Origin: Heterotrichella gracilis
Taxonomy: Eukaryota > Sar > Xanthophyceae > Tribonematales > Xanthonemataceae
Direction of reading: 5' to 3'
Assembly (NCBI GenBank): GCA_032358255.1
Contig: JAULBX010020410.1
Location: 1 to 64,000 of the forward strand
DNA: 64,000 nucleotides
Part shown: positions 43,801-54,233 of the stretch, one piece after another
Position numbering within the stretch: position 1 is the stretch's first letter
Layout: each line of letters opens with the position of its first letter
Program-made: the position numbers and the translations under genes
The notes under the pieces: generated by a model
Seen by the model: only the letters and a program-made list of their open reading frames with translations
Database searches by the model: none
What the model was told of the DNA's origin: nothing

Positions 43801-46800
43801 GCCCGATGCCGTTGCTGAATTCCCACCGGCATTTAAATCACTGATCTTGTTCTTAAAGAAATTAGCGCCGTTTGCGTTCAAATAAGCGCCATACAGATCG
43901 GCATTCTGACCACTGGTACTTACATTCTGTATGAGGTTTGAATAGATCTTTAAACCTTGCGTAGGAGACACATTTGATCCCGAATACACGCCGTAAAAAG
44001 GACCGGCCCAATTAATGTTGGTGACAGTATTATTGTATATGGCCGAGCAAGTGCCGGTATTGGCATCTCCTAAAAAGTCAAAATACAAACCATACATAAA
44101 ACCTAAACCATTATAGTTGATGTTTGAAATAACATTATTGTTAACCGTCTTTTTTGGGAAAGGAGAAGTGACCCCATCCGAACTATAGAATCCGTAAAAT
44201 GAACCGGTACCTTGTGTGTTTGCCGTGAAATTAGAAAAATTATTCCCTGAGAAAACCTGGTTACAAGTGGCCGGAGAATTTCCATTCGAGTAATAAATAA
44301 AAAGTCCGCCTGCCAGACCAGCACGTGTGTAGGCCCCAAGGACCGAATTATTGGAAACACTTAAACTGTTTTGTGTGCTTGAGGGGTTATAGATCAAGTG
44401 CTCATTACCATTATGATTCAGACTTAGATTTGTCCAGGTATTACCCAGCACCTCTAATTGAGAATTGTTATTGGTATTGTGTATGAAGTATAAATTACCT
44501 GTACCGGCGGTTCCGGCAAATTGAAAATCATGGAAGTTATTATTGGATATATTCACTGAAGTGCTAAGAGCTCCTCCTGTATGATAGATGGCATTTAACA
44601 CGCCTGAATAATCGGTTAAAGTATTACTGAAACCCTGAGACAAATTATTTCCAATGATGGAGATGGAATTACTGATGAGTCCACTATTGGCAATGAGTTG
44701 AACCAATCCTGTGGTGACATTGGAAAAATTATTACTGAAGGTGTTTGAACTCATGCTCAAAAACGGCGATAAGGATCCGGTGTTAAGGACTCCATAAAAA
44801 TCAGCGCTCGTAGCCAATGAATTGGAGTATCCGCTAATGGAATTAACATCCATATTAATTCCATTAGTAACCGAAGCCGTGTTAGCAATCATATAAGTGA
44901 TGCCGCTATTGGTTTCAAGAAAATTAGTTGATAAAGAATTGTTATTCATAGCCAAACTTCCTAAACAGGTTCCAATGTTATAGATCCCGTAAAAACCTCC
45001 GCTGGTATTCACACTGCTGGTAATTCCCGATAAGATATTATTGGTAAAACTGATGTTTCCTCCGGTTAAAGCGGTGTTATAAACTAAAAAACGATTACTT
45101 GTGGTAGTGGTTAATACTGAGTTACTAAAAGTATTATTATCCATACTGAGTCCGCCGGATGAAGTTCCTGTATTTACAACACCATAAAACAATCCGCTAT
45201 TGGAAGTGTAAGCCAGACCTGAGATCGAATTATTATTTAATTGAATGGTTCCGGAAGCCAAAGAATTCGCCCCGGTGTTGTAAACCATATATACCGGAAC
45301 GCTTGTACTTTCAACAGCAAGATTAGAAATTGTGTTATTGTTCAGATCTATATTTCCGGCAGAAGAACCGGTATTAAAGATGACATAATTAATTCCATTA
45401 TTATTTGGTGAGTTAGAATAACCTGCTATGCTGTTTCCACTCAACTGAATGGAAGAAGCAGAAGTCGCCGTATTATAAATTAAATATTTTGCACTCACCG
45501 AATTAGTGATCACATTGGCTGAAAGTGTGTTATTAGAAAGACTCAGCTGAGCACAGGCTGCTGAAGTATTTGCCAATCCATAATAGGCCCCGGTAGCGGA
45601 TGTATAATTGATTCCACTTAAGGTATTTGAAGAAATATTAATCGAATTACTGATTGCGGCGGTATTTTGAATTCCATACACACTGGCCGTACTCGCCGTT
45701 AAATTTAAATTACTTAAACTATTGCTACTAAAATTCAAACTTCCATTACAAGCACCGCTATTTAAAACGCCATAAAAAACACCTGCGGTATTTAAGGTAG
45801 AGGTAAAATTAGATAACTGATTTCCTGTGACGTTGATACTCGTTGAACCATTTCCATTGTTTAAAATAAAATGCCTCGCACTGTTTGTCGCACTCGTTGA
45901 AATACTTACAAAAGAATTTCCACTCACACTCAAATTAGCAAAAGCTATTGCGTTATTATTTATTCCGAAAAAAGGTCCTGTGGACGTTGTAAAATCAAAA
46001 GCACTTAAACTGTTATTAGATACAGTCATATTTGTAATTGTTCCGGCTACTGCGGCGCGATTAAAAATAATATTCGCTGCACCACTTGTACTTCCAATAG
46101 AAATAGTAGCAAAGCTGTTTGAGCTAATGTTCAGATCTGAAGAAGATCCGGCATTATTAAAAATACCATTAAACCCGCCACTGCCACTAGCAGAATGAGT
46201 GAAACCCGAGACACTATTATTGGATATAGTGATAGAGTTACTAATGATTCCCGAATTAAAAAGAACAAAAGCAGAAGACGTAGTGGCTGCCAAATTTTGA
46301 TTTATAAAAGAATTCGTTGAAAAATTCAAATTACCTGAAATATTCCCCGTGTTACTAATGCCATTATAAGAACCGGTGGTATTAAATAAACCTGAAAAAC
46401 TAGATATGGCATTATTGCTGGCAGTAAATGCCCCGTTTCCGGCGCCGGTATTGTAGATAAAAAATCGTGGTGCCGTGCTTGTTGTCGATGAAATGGTTGA
46501 AAAGGTATTTCCATTTACCGTTAAACTTCCAAACGATGTGGCATTATTAAATATTCCATAAAAAGGACCCGAACTTGCCGTGAAAGTTAGATCAGACAGA
46601 AGATTGTTTGAAATGCTAAGAGCGTTAATGGTATTTGTAATTGCCCCTCTATTATAAATAAAGTGAAGGGCGCCTGTGCTATTTGTTTGCAGAATATTTG
46701 TGAAGGTATTTGCACTAATGCCTAAGAAGGCCGATGAACCCGCATTGTTATAGATGCCATAAAAGAAAGATCCGGCATTTGAGGTATTTGAAAAATTACT

Positions 46801-49800
46801 GACACTATTATTTGCTACCGTTAATGAATTTGTGATAAGTCCTGTATTATAAAAAATTAATACCGACCCGGTAGTCGAACTCAAAAGGTGATTTGTAAAA
46901 TTATTGTTTGACATGGATGCTGATCCTAAACAATTACCACCATTATTGATCCCAAAAAAAGTGCCCGTGGTATTCAGAGAATTTGAAAGATTACTGATAA
47001 GATTGGATTGAATACTTAAACTACTTGTTACAACTCCACTATTGTATAGGAAGTAACGGGTAGAATTTGTTGTGGTTAAAACCATATTGGAAAGTACATT
47101 GTTGTTAATACTTAATGAACCTGAAGTAAGTCCGTTGTTGTAAAAACCAAATAAATTACCGCTTGTTGACTGAAGCGTGAAATTCGAAAGTGAATTATTT
47201 GAAAGACTTGCCGAGGCAATAGTGTTGGTAGAAATACCATTATTAAAAAACAAATAAGTGGCTGCAGTTGGCGCACTTAATGAAATATTCTGCATCGTAT
47301 TGAAATTCATGTTCAAGACGCTAGAAGTGGATGCCTGATTAAAAATGCCATAATAAGTACCGGAGCCACTACATGAATTAGTTACATTACTGATCAGATT
47401 ATTACTTAGATCATTGGTGTTAACTAAAGCTGTGTTATAGATCATGTAAGAAAGTCCGTTTGTTGCCCTTAAATTCAAGTTAGTCAGTGTATTGCTTAAC
47501 ACACTTAAATGTCCGAGAGTATTTCCCTGATTAAAGATCCCATAAAAATTACCTATGGTGTTTAATGTCGCATTAAACGCCGATATCAGATTATTTTGTA
47601 TGCTAAGAGTTCCAGAAACAAGACCTAATCCGGTGTTATTTATAAAGAACCAATTACTGCTTGTTGTGTTTGGCTGAATACTCAAAAAGGAATTGCTGGC
47701 AACAGACAATGAACCAAAGGAATTGCCGCTGTTAAAAACACCATAAAACGGTCCGGATGCCGCTGAAAAAGAACAGGCACTCAACAAATTGTTGGTAATA
47801 GAAATGTTTGAAATGGTTCCGGCAACCGCCGCTCTATTAAAAATAAAATAAGAGCCGCCATTTGTAGTGCTCAGGTTTACAGAAGTAAATGTATTGCTGA
47901 TTATCAATAACTGTGACGAAGAACCTGCATTATTATAAATTCCGGTGAAACCACCGGAAGCGCTTGCTGAATGATTAACATTTGACAATACATTATTGTT
48001 GAGACTGATACTATTACTTATGATGCCCGAATTAGAAAGAGCAAATAATGATCCGGTAGTAGCAGTAAGCGTATGATTTAGAATTTGATTATTACTGATG
48101 GATAAATTTCCCGACGCATTACCGGCATTCACTATTCCAAAATAAGAGCCAACGGTATTATTTGTCCCGGTAAAATTAGTGATCAAATTACTTGACATGG
48201 TTCCGGAACTTAAGATCGCTCCCCCATTATAGATCAAATTCCGAGGGCTACCGCTACTGTTTGAAACAATCCCAGAAAGCGTATTTCCTGTAATACTTAA
48301 AACCGAATTACTAATAGCAGATTGATTTATTCCAAAAAAACTACCCCCGGCTGTAATGCTGTGAGTATGTCCGGACAGCTCATTCATACTTATATCACAA
48401 TTCAATATGGTATTGGTAGTGACACCGCTGGTATTAATAAAATAAAGAGCGCCGTTACTCGAACTAATTGCGCTTGATAAGAGGCGATTGTTTGAAATAG
48501 TCAGATTAGCCGGATAATTCCCTCCCGCATACGCCAGTGTATTGTTGATCCCAAAAAAACTACCGGTAGTGGTTAAGGTGCTTGAGTAGGAAGAAATTAA
48601 GTTATTTGTAAGCGCCAGTGAATTGGTCACTCTGGCTGAATTTGACACTAGCTGTTGTGTACTACCCGGAGAAAGAATCGTTAAATTTGTCAGACTATTT
48701 GAACTAATACTTCCATTGACAGCTGTTACCCCGGTATTTGATACAGCAAAGAACGGCGCGCTGATCGCTACAAGTGTGTAATTGTTAATGGTATTATTCG
48801 TAATGGTAATTGTCGCCAAGGTTGTCGTTAAGGCTCCGGAATTTAAAACTAAATAGTTAGAACCGTTGCTTAGACTTGTGCTGTTTATGCTCAGTGTGTT
48901 GTTTGATAAGCTAACCAGACTTCCCGAAAAAGCGTTGTTATTATTAATAGCATAATAAGAACCGTTTCCACTCACGCTGTGGTTACAATTGCTGATCAAA
49001 TTATTTTGAATGCTTAATGTATTTGATACGCCACCACCGTTGTAAAGTAAATATCTGTTTCCTGTACTGGCACTCGAATTTAAATTCGAAAACAGATTAT
49101 TAGAAATAGAAAGATCACCATTGCTGACATTTCCACTTGTATTGATGCCGTAAAACAATCCTGTTGTGGTGAGACTGTTAGAAAAATTACTGATGTTATT
49201 GGAATTAACATTGACCGAAATGCTTGTAGGGCAAGTGGAGTAGATCAGATATACCGCGCTGCTCGTTGCTGCAATGCTTGAATTGGTAAACGTGTTTCCG
49301 CTTAAACTTAAAATACCGGATGTACTGGTGGCCGCTCCTGAATTAAAAATACCATAAAATGGTCCGGTAGAATTGATAGTAGATGTAAATAAACTCACAC
49401 TATTCAAGTTTATGGCCACATTTGCAAACACACTGCCTGCTATTCCTCTGTTATAAATGAGATGAGTCGGACCTGTGGAAGCTCCTGTAAAAACGGTCGA
49501 AAAAGTGTTGCTGTTAATACTTAAACTTGTTGTAGAGGCTGTGTTATTATAAATGCCGTAATAGGGACCTGCCCCGCTAATACTGCTTGAGCAAGATGTG
49601 ATTAAATTATTGGATACATCAATGCTTGAAAAGGTATTGGTGGTAACGCCACTGACATTGATAAAATGTGTTTCACCCGTAGTGGCGGTGCGCGACAGGT
49701 TAATGAAGGTGTTGCTTAAGGCAGTTAAAGGGCCTCCTGAAACAGTTGACGAATTATTTGTATAAACACCATAAAAACTTCCCGTTGTATTGCTCGTAAA

Positions 49801-52668
49801 AACATTGGCCGAAAAAAGGTTGTTATTTAAATTGGTGCCCACGGTTGCCGCACCAAAATTGGCGATCCCATATATTAAGGCGGTACTTGTTATCCAGTTA
49901 TTATTTAAGAATGTGTTGGAGCTAAGGCTAGAGTTTTGTGTCCGCACACCGTTATTCCAAATACCATAAAAGGCAGCCGCAGCGCTTGCAGAAAAGGTAC
50001 TGTTGCTAATGAGATTGTTATTCATTGCCAGCACATTATACGTGCTTGTGAGAGCACCACTATTATATACCAGGTAATTGGCTCCGTTGACGGTGGTTAA
50101 ACTGAAGTTGCTAATGGAATTATTGCTCAAACTTAAACTCTGACTAGAGGCTGTTGCATTGTAGATGCCATAAAAGGCAGCGTTCGATGAAACAGAACCT
50201 GAGCAATTGGCAATGGTATTATTGTTGAGTTGAATGGAGGTGATGCTTGTTGTAGCAACACCATTATTATTGATTAAGGCCACTAAACCGGTTGAGGCAT
50301 TAAACACAGAATTTGTAAAGGTGTTGTTGGTGATAGTGAGTGAAGCATAATTTGTGCCGGTATTATAAATCCCGTTAAAGGTTCCGGAGCCACTTGAATT
50401 ATTCGTAAATGATCCAACAGAATTATTCGTTAAAGTGAGAGCGCTTAAATTGGCAACTCCCGAATTGTAAAATAAAAAAGTTCCGCCGGTACTGGCCTGA
50501 TTCGTTGAATTAGTGAAGGTATTGTTACACATATTAAATGCCGTGGCACAAGCCCCGGTGTTTAATAAACCATTTAAAGTCCCTGTGGTATTCACCGTAT
50601 TGTTACAATCCGTTACCAGGTTATTATTAAAATCAAACAGTGTGTTTACCTGCGCCGAATTAAACAGATAATACCTCGCCGAAGTGCTGCTGATCCAGTT
50701 ATTGAAAGCCAGGGTGTTATTTGATATAGCGAGCGCATTACAGTTAACACCACTATTATAAATACCTAAAAAAGGACCTCCGGCACTGGCCGAAAATTGA
50801 CAATTGCTTATCAAATTATTTGTAAAGGTGCTAGATACAAAGGTGTTGGTTAAGGTGCCCCGATTATAAAGTACATGAACCGAACCACTTGTGGCAGAAT
50901 GAATGTTTCCGGTATAAACATTATTATTCATCTGAATATCAGAAGACGAAGCTGCGTTATTGTACAAAGCATAATAAGAGCCGGTTGAGCTGAAAATTAT
51001 TCTTGAATTCAGAATGGAATTATCATTCAATAAAACAGCCGTTGAATTTGCGGCGGTATTATATAAATGAAACGCCGAACCGCTGGCGAGAGACACTGAA
51101 GTACCTTGAATAGAATTTAAACTCAAATTCAATTCTGCATTTCCAATTCCTCCATTGTAAATTCCAAAATAGTTCCCGGTAGAATTAATTGAAAAACTGC
51201 TTGCCGTAATGGTATTACTTTTTAAGGTGATACTATTGCTAATGGCTCCTGAATTATAAATTCCATAGATAGAACCGGTAGAAGCAAAAGCACTTGTATT
51301 GGTAAAGGTATTGCTACTCATGTTGAGCCAGGCAGTTGAGGCAACATTCGAATAAATACCAAAAAAATTACCTGATGTTGAAGCTGAATTGGTACAATTA
51401 GTAATTAAATTATTAGTTAGTGTCATCGCACCTGTGACTGCGCCGGTATTATAAATAAGATAATTGGAACCGGTGGTGGCTCTTGTATTTAAGCCACTAA
51501 AAATATTATTGGTGACGACTAAATAATTGGAAGAGGCACCATTATTATACACACCGTAAAAAGAGCCGCTGGTATTTGCACTGTTTGTGCAATTGGAAAT
51601 TAAATTGTTTGAAATGCTGATGGTATTATTCGCTGCTGTTGCTCCTGAAACATTCTCAATAGCCGCTACAACAGCTGTATTCGCTGCCGAATTCAGAGTA
51701 ATACTATTTCCACTAACGCTGGCATTTGCGCTTGTAGCTGTATTCAAATACACACCTCTAAGAGCCGACACGTGATTCACCCCAGTACCGGTATTGTTAT
51801 TGATTACATTATTAATGACTGCCACATTATATTGTGCCAAGGTTCTGATGGCTGCCGCAGGATTGGTTGCAGCGGTAGCTCCACCAAAATTAATGATCGT
51901 GTTTCCGGTAGAAGGAGAGCTGCTTCCTATTTCATTGTCGGTATCGGCAAGGGTAAATGGACTGGTAGCGGCAAAACCAATCAAGGCTATTCCAATATTA
52001 CAATTTTGAAGGGTGTTGTTATAAAACTTATTATAGGAATTTGTTCCCAACGAAGAAGTAGGCGTTAACACGGTAGTTTGTGAGGTTGGTAAAGAGTTAA
52101 CTACATTGATCGCCCTCGAGCCATCAGCTGCCGGTCCGGCACCTGCTGCATTGTTAACGCGTTTAAGTGTGATTACACAATTTTGTATGGTGTTGTACTG
52201 GCAACCATTTCCGGTATTTAATTTAAAAAAACCGTAGCCATACTCCATGCTCGATGGATTGGTGAGATTAGGATCATTGATATCAATACCATCTATGGTA
52301 ATAAAATCAGAACCAACCAATCGCCATACGCCATCTTGCACCGCAGTAGCCGGTGTGCCTGTTCCTCCCCCATAAGCGGTGATCAAAGGATTAGCCCCTA
52401 TTCCCACTTTTCTGAAAGTGATCGGATTTAAGGAGGTACCACTGGCAGTTAACAAATAACCTCCCACAGGTGCCGTTTCGGTATAGCCGGCTGAAATATT
52501 AATAAAAACCGGACCACTTACTCCTTGCAGGTTTAAGTCATTGATGGCTGCAGCGATTGAGGTGTAACTGATCGGCACATTAAAACTTCCGGATAGTTGA
52601 GCAGACGTTTGTTTGTAAAACGTCAACAATACTATCACAGAAATAAATCTAAAAAAAAGCCTTTGCAT
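40858..52668 (-). CDS. Giant T9SS surface protein (3936 residues), expanded beta-helix
   Basis: The protein has a signal peptide (1-23, ending TSAQ) and the same N-terminal module as its neighbour (GYTETAPVGGYLLTASG). A very long array of beta-helix coils follows (about residues 250-2950). By eye these are about 70-80 coils of about 33 residues, alternating FYGIYNxG and YLIYNSG faces with ISNNxIS turns. A higher-order unit of about 198 residues recurs. Next come DIGADEYDANLTPC, Ig-like domains and a type A sorting domain (IELYPNPSEGLFTL). It is rich in Asn, Ser and Thr. It is probably a long surface fibre for adhesion or gliding. Whole-gene integrity is supported by one open frame of 11.8 kb. 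Confidence 0.88.
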   Translation of the reverse strand: MQRLFFRFISVIVLLTFYKQTSAQLSGSFNVPISYTSIAAAINDLNLQGVSGPVFINISAGYTETAPVGGYLLTASGTSLNPITFRKVGIGANPLITAYGGGTGTPATAVQDGVWRLVGSDFITIDGIDINDPNLTNPSSMEYGYGFFKLNTGNGCQYNTIQNCVITLKRVNNAAGAGPAADGSRAINVVNSLPTSQTTVLTPTSSLGTNSYNKFYNNTLQNCNIGIALIGFAATSPFTLADTDNEIGSSSPSTGNTIINFGGATAATNPAAAIRTLAQYNVAVINNVINNNTGTGVNHVSALRGVYLNTATSANASVSGNSITLNSAANTAVVAAIENVSGATAANNTISISNNLISNCTNSANTSGSFYGVYNNGASSNYLVVTNNIFSGLNTRATTGSNYLIYNTGAVTGAMTLTNNLITNCTNSASTSGNFFGIYSNVASTAWLNMSSNTFTNTSAFASTGSIYGIYNSGAISNSITLKSNTITASSFSINSTGNYFGIYNGGIGNAELNLSLNSIQGTSVSLASGSAFHLYNTAANSTAVLLNDNSILNSRIIFSSTGSYYALYNNAASSSDIQMNNNVYTGNIHSATSGSVHVLYNRGTLTNTFVSSTFTNNLISNCQFSASAGGPFLGIYNSGVNCNALAISNNTLAFNNWISSTSARYYLFNSAQVNTLFDFNNNLVTDCNNTVNTTGTLNGLLNTGACATAFNMCNNTFTNSTNQASTGGTFLFYNSGVANLSALTLTNNSVGSFTNNSSGSGTFNGIYNTGTNYASLTITNNTFTNSVFNASTGLVALINNNGVATTSITSIQLNNNTIANCSGSVSSNAAFYGIYNATASSQSLSLSNNSISNFSLTTVNGANYLVYNSGALTSTYNVLAMNNNLISNSTFSASAAAAFYGIWNNGVRTQNSSLSSNTFLNNNWITSTALIYGIANFGAATVGTNLNNNLFSANVFTSNTTGSFYGVYTNNSSTVSGGPLTALSNTFINLSRTATTGETHFINVSGVTTNTFSSIDVSNNLITSCSSSISGAGPYYGIYNNTASTTSLSINSNTFSTVFTGASTGPTHLIYNRGIAGSVFANVAINLNSVSLFTSTINSTGPFYGIFNSGAATSTSGILSLSGNTFTNSSIAATSSAVYLIYSTCPTSISVNVNSNNISNFSNSLTTTGLFYGINTSGNVSNGDLSISNNLFSNLNSSASTGNRYLLYNGGGVSNTLSIQNNLISNCNHSVSGNGSYYAINNNNAFSGSLVSLSNNTLSINSTSLSNGSNYLVLNSGALTTTLATITITNNTINNYTLVAISAPFFAVSNTGVTAVNGSISSNSLTNLTILSPGSTQQLVSNSARVTNSLALTNNLISSYSSTLTTTGSFFGINNTLAYAGGNYPANLTISNNRLLSSAISSSNGALYFINTSGVTTNTILNCDISMNELSGHTHSITAGGSFFGINQSAISNSVLSITGNTLSGIVSNSSGSPRNLIYNGGAILSSGTMSSNLITNFTGTNNTVGSYFGIVNAGNASGNLSISNNQILNHTLTATTGSLFALSNSGIISNSISLNNNVLSNVNHSASASGGFTGIYNNAGSSSQLLIISNTFTSVNLSTTNGGSYFIFNRAAVAGTISNISITNNLLSACSFSAASGPFYGVFNSGNSFGSLSVASNSFLSIQPNTTSSNWFFINNTGLGLVSGTLSIQNNLISAFNATLNTIGNFYGIFNQGNTLGHLSVLSNTLTNLNLRATNGLSYMIYNTALVNTNDLSNNLISNVTNSCSGSGTYYGIFNQASTSSVLNMNFNTMQNISLSAPTAATYLFFNNGISTNTIASASLSNNSLSNFTLQSTSGNLFGFYNNGLTSGSLSINNNVLSNMVLTTTNSTRYFLYNSGVVTSSLSIQSNLISNLSNSLNTTGTFFGINNGGNCLGSASMSNNNFTNHLLSSTTGSVLIFYNTGLITNSLTVANNSVSNFSNTSNAGSFFYGIYNNAGSSAFLGISANTFTNILQTNSTGALHFIYNRGAITNTINALSISNNLLSDLTFTASSGPFYGIFNNATSFGSLTVNGNTFSTISSTTSTAPRFFIYNTGAGNGAFTASNNAISSFSGLFNTTGSYNGISNTGNISGNLNFSTNSFINQNLAATTSSAFVLFNSGIISNSITISNNSVSGFTHSASGSGGFNGIFNNAGSSSDLNISSNSFATISIGSTSGAANIIFNRAAVAGTITNMTVSNNSLSAFDFTTSTGPFFGINNNAIAFANLSVSGNSFVSISTSATNSARHFILNNGNGSTSINVTGNQLSNFTSTLNTAGVFYGVLNSGACNGSLNFSSNSLSNLNLTASTASVYGIQNTAAISNSINISSNTLSGINYTSATGAYYGLANTSAACAQLSLSNNTLSANVITNSVSAKYLIYNTATSASSIQLSGNSIAGYSNSPNNNGINYVIFNTGSSAGNIDLNNNTISNLAVESTSVPVYMVYNTGANSLASGTIQLNNNSISGLAYTSNSGLFYGVVNTGTSSGGLSMDNNTFSNSVLTTTTSNRFLVYNTALTGGNISFTNNILSGITSSVNTSGGFYGIYNIGTCLGSLAMNNNSLSTNFLETNSGITYMIANTASVTNGINMDVNSISGYSNSLATSADFYGVLNTGSLSPFLSMSSNTFSNNFSNVTTGLVQLIANSGLISNSISIIGNNLSQGFSNTLTDYSGVLNAIYHTGGALSTSVNISNNNFHDFQFAGTAGTGNLYFIHNTNNNSQLEVLGNTWTNLSLNHNGNEHLIYNPSSTQNSLSVSNNSVLGAYTRAGLAGGLFIYYSNGNSPATCNQVFSGNNFSNFTANTQGTGSFYGFYSSDGVTSPFPKKTVNNNVISNINYNGLGFMYGLYFDFLGDANTGTCSAIYNNTVTNINWAGPFYGVYSGSNVSPTQGLKIYSNLIQNVSTSGQNADLYGAYLNANGANFFKNKISDLNAGGNSATASGIKTAGSGNVELSNNLIGNIYTPSTSVTNALNGIYLAGGSSANLYFNTVLLNATGTGSNFASNALYALSTISVNLQNNIFINTSTASGTGITAAYRRSSNALSNYSLSSNNNVFYAGIPAFNRVLFHDGTTSALTLPAFQTLVSPRESISVSENSPMTSTVGANSNFLHINNTIPSLTDNGAANAGGIADDVDLQIRQGNTGYVGVGTAPDIGADEYDANLTPCLGANAGTVIIPSSTVRCSGETIYMLSSGYTAAGGIVHQWKVSNTPGGPYTNVVGGSGANYVAYTTPSLNAGVYYYVLVTTCTIGSLSGTSNEVTVTVNQTPTVNVSISNQPLCSGQELQLIATGSNGTNYTWLGPNNFTSSIQNPTISNVSSNASGTYTLLVSDVNCTSSPVFVSATVNPSPPVFSLSPASASLCAGSSQTIGASVPVTNPTLNFGSQTYQNSASGYPAPYSVYYGGQKMQVLVLASELATSGFTVGSPISSIQFTVNSLGANWGNTIQECQNFKVSIKSTTTSILSVFETGLSSVVGPINYTPVVGGNNIHVFSAPFIWDGLSNVVIETVFSNSIIGTSGNTVIQNNSPTGFQSTLVYRADNQNISTVSAATTSNVNVGFVRPDFSLNGAQVGTYSWSPSTGLSSTSATSVIASPTITTVYNASLSNGQCATTASMLINVILTPTVTIATTSTLVCLGNNATLTAGGASTYTWSNNSTNTTIVVSPFINTTYTVTGSNPACPNASTSILLNSAPALTLSTVMVPPTLCQGQTATISVSGASNYTWTGGSNSTSIIVTPSLTTNYIVNASSGPGCWASKTVLAKVNPIPFISITPASATNCPGQTITIEASGVFSFTWLPGNSISPIIEISPSVTTVYSVTGVDLNTCVNTASMTVTVDPCVSIAEQTNRLNEIELYPNPSEGLFTLSLNVSGEKFIQVITSTGQVVFEKKSRSDLEEINLTHLSKGVYFFKVTCDQGEFSKKMIIQ

Positions 52669-52682
52669 GTAATTAATTAAAC

Positions 52683-52690
52683 CAAAAATA
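52683..52690 (-). promoter_or_regulatory. -7 element of the giant beta-helix gene
   Basis: Minus-strand TATTTTTG is a perfect TAnnTTTG match, 14 bp upstream of the start codon. Confidence 0.55.
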
Positions 52691-52786
52691 ACCCATTTTA
52701 GGCTAAGTCCAACGAACTTAACACTTATTTAGCGACAAGGCAATGTTATTTACTTTAACAACTGCGCTTATTTTAACAACTGAGCT

Positions 52787-54163
52787 TTAGTTGTTTTTAA
52801 ATTTCACAAAACTGAGGTTAAACTTAGGCTTGAGGGCTGAATTGGCCGAACCGGCCAGAATAACACGTTCAACATAATTATCTCTTCGTACCGACAAAAG
52901 TTCTTTTCCGCCTACCAAATAAACAGTTTTTAAATTTCGTTCTGTTTCTGCAACAACCAAATAAAAACCCCTGTTCTTTTTCTGACCTCTGAAAATTAAC
53001 TGTGCTTCTCTGGCTAAATTAAAAACATAACGATTATTATCTTCATCGTAAAAGCCATCGTAACGCACGTAATCGGTCGTTGTCAAAAGATCTTCCAGAA
53101 ACGTTTCTCTGGATAATGAATCAATAGAAAGTAAGGTTAACTGTGGCGGTTTTGTGTAATTTCCGGTACCGGTAAAGGATGGATCTACATTAAAAATGAG
53201 TTCAGCGCGATTCACAGCGATCTGAAATGAATCGGAATAATTTTGCAAAAAAGGAATTTGAATTTTAAGTTTGGTATTTCCTACACCCTTTAAATAAAGG
53301 GCATTTGCACCAAGCGTGGTGTCACTTAACTGATTCTTGATGTTTTGATCGTAATCAAATTTTACGGTGTTAAATCTGGTTTGTGGTTTGCCTTTAAACT
53401 TAAAGTTAAAATCGATGGTATCGTTTGGTACTGCCGCCTTTGTATAAAACAAATGAAGTCCGCTGTAGTCATTATTCAGATCCACTGAAAAAATGGTACC
53501 CTCATTTCCGCTGGCAATTGAAGCGGCAATGTAATAGCCCTTATATTTGGCCTGATAGGTTTCATTATTGATCAGATTCGCCTTGTCCCGCATAATAGAA
53601 GCAGCATAAGCCGTATCCATTTTTATTCTTAGCACCGGTACTAAGGCAGAACTGGAACTTCCCGGAATAACCATGGAAGTGAAAGTGCAGGTATGCGAAC
53701 AGATCATGGTCTTATTATGCAAACGATTGTTTGTACTAAAATACAAGCGTGTTGGACTTAACACAGAATCTACCGGAAAAACAGAATAAGTTAAGTTGGC
53801 AGTTTTGTCACCTACCCAATCATTCTTTAACACAAAGATCATTTCAGATGAGGTTAATTTTGAACCGGTACCAAAATCCAGATCTGTGGAGCTAATAGCC
53901 GTGGAAACATAGAGCCCTATGTCTGTTCGGCCAAAGTGTGGATCAATGTTATTTCCAAGAAATCGATAATATTCATCATTATAAGAAGCAATCGAATCAT
54001 AGATCAAGGTATGCGCAGTTACCGGCAAATCACCAATATAACTAGCGTTCACACCGTCTTCTCCCGGCTGAACTTCCACGCCCAACACCCCTTTATCCTT
54101 CTTACAGGAAAGAAATGCGATAAAAAAAATCAGACCTATTGATATCCTTTTGAATGCTCTCAC
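52787..54163 (-). CDS. DUF4270 family lipoprotein
   Basis: The 458-residue protein has a lipoprotein-type signal: RAFKRISIGLIFFIAFLSC, with the lipid Cys at residue 19. It is followed by VEVQPGEDGVNASY and a long beta-rich domain of the Bacteroidota-specific DUF4270 family. It is probably displayed on the outer membrane; its function is unknown. I chose the GTG at 54163 because the upstream TTG (54193) lies before the -7 element (54188-54181). The order DUF4270, starch-synthase-like gene, panC is one I recall from other Bacteroidota. Confidence 0.78.
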   Translation of the reverse strand: MRAFKRISIGLIFFIAFLSCKKDKGVLGVEVQPGEDGVNASYIGDLPVTAHTLIYDSIASYNDEYYRFLGNNIDPHFGRTDIGLYVSTAISSTDLDFGTGSKLTSSEMIFVLKNDWVGDKTANLTYSVFPVDSVLSPTRLYFSTNNRLHNKTMICSHTCTFTSMVIPGSSSSALVPVLRIKMDTAYAASIMRDKANLINNETYQAKYKGYYIAASIASGNEGTIFSVDLNNDYSGLHLFYTKAAVPNDTIDFNFKFKGKPQTRFNTVKFDYDQNIKNQLSDTTLGANALYLKGVGNTKLKIQIPFLQNYSDSFQIAVNRAELIFNVDPSFTGTGNYTKPPQLTLLSIDSLSRETFLEDLLTTTDYVRYDGFYDEDNNRYVFNLAREAQLIFRGQKKNRGFYLVVAETERNLKTVYLVGGKELLSVRRDNYVERVILAGSANSALKPKFNLSFVKFKNN

Positions 54164-54180
54164 GCTTAAAATTGAAAGGT

Positions 54181-54188
54181 CAAAAATA
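54181..54188 (-). promoter_or_regulatory. -7 element of the DUF4270 gene
   Basis: Minus-strand TATTTTTG, a perfect TAnnTTTG, about 18 bp before the GTG at 54163. It decides the start choice. Confidence 0.55.
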
Positions 54189-54233
54189 ACCAATTTAATG
54201 CAGCTTTTTTGATTTTATACAATTTTGGGAATA

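Noticed and set aside
51772-52068. Plus-strand gene opposite the giant beta-helix gene
   Set aside because: It is an antisense shadow of a low-complexity repeat gene, with no recognisable protein features.
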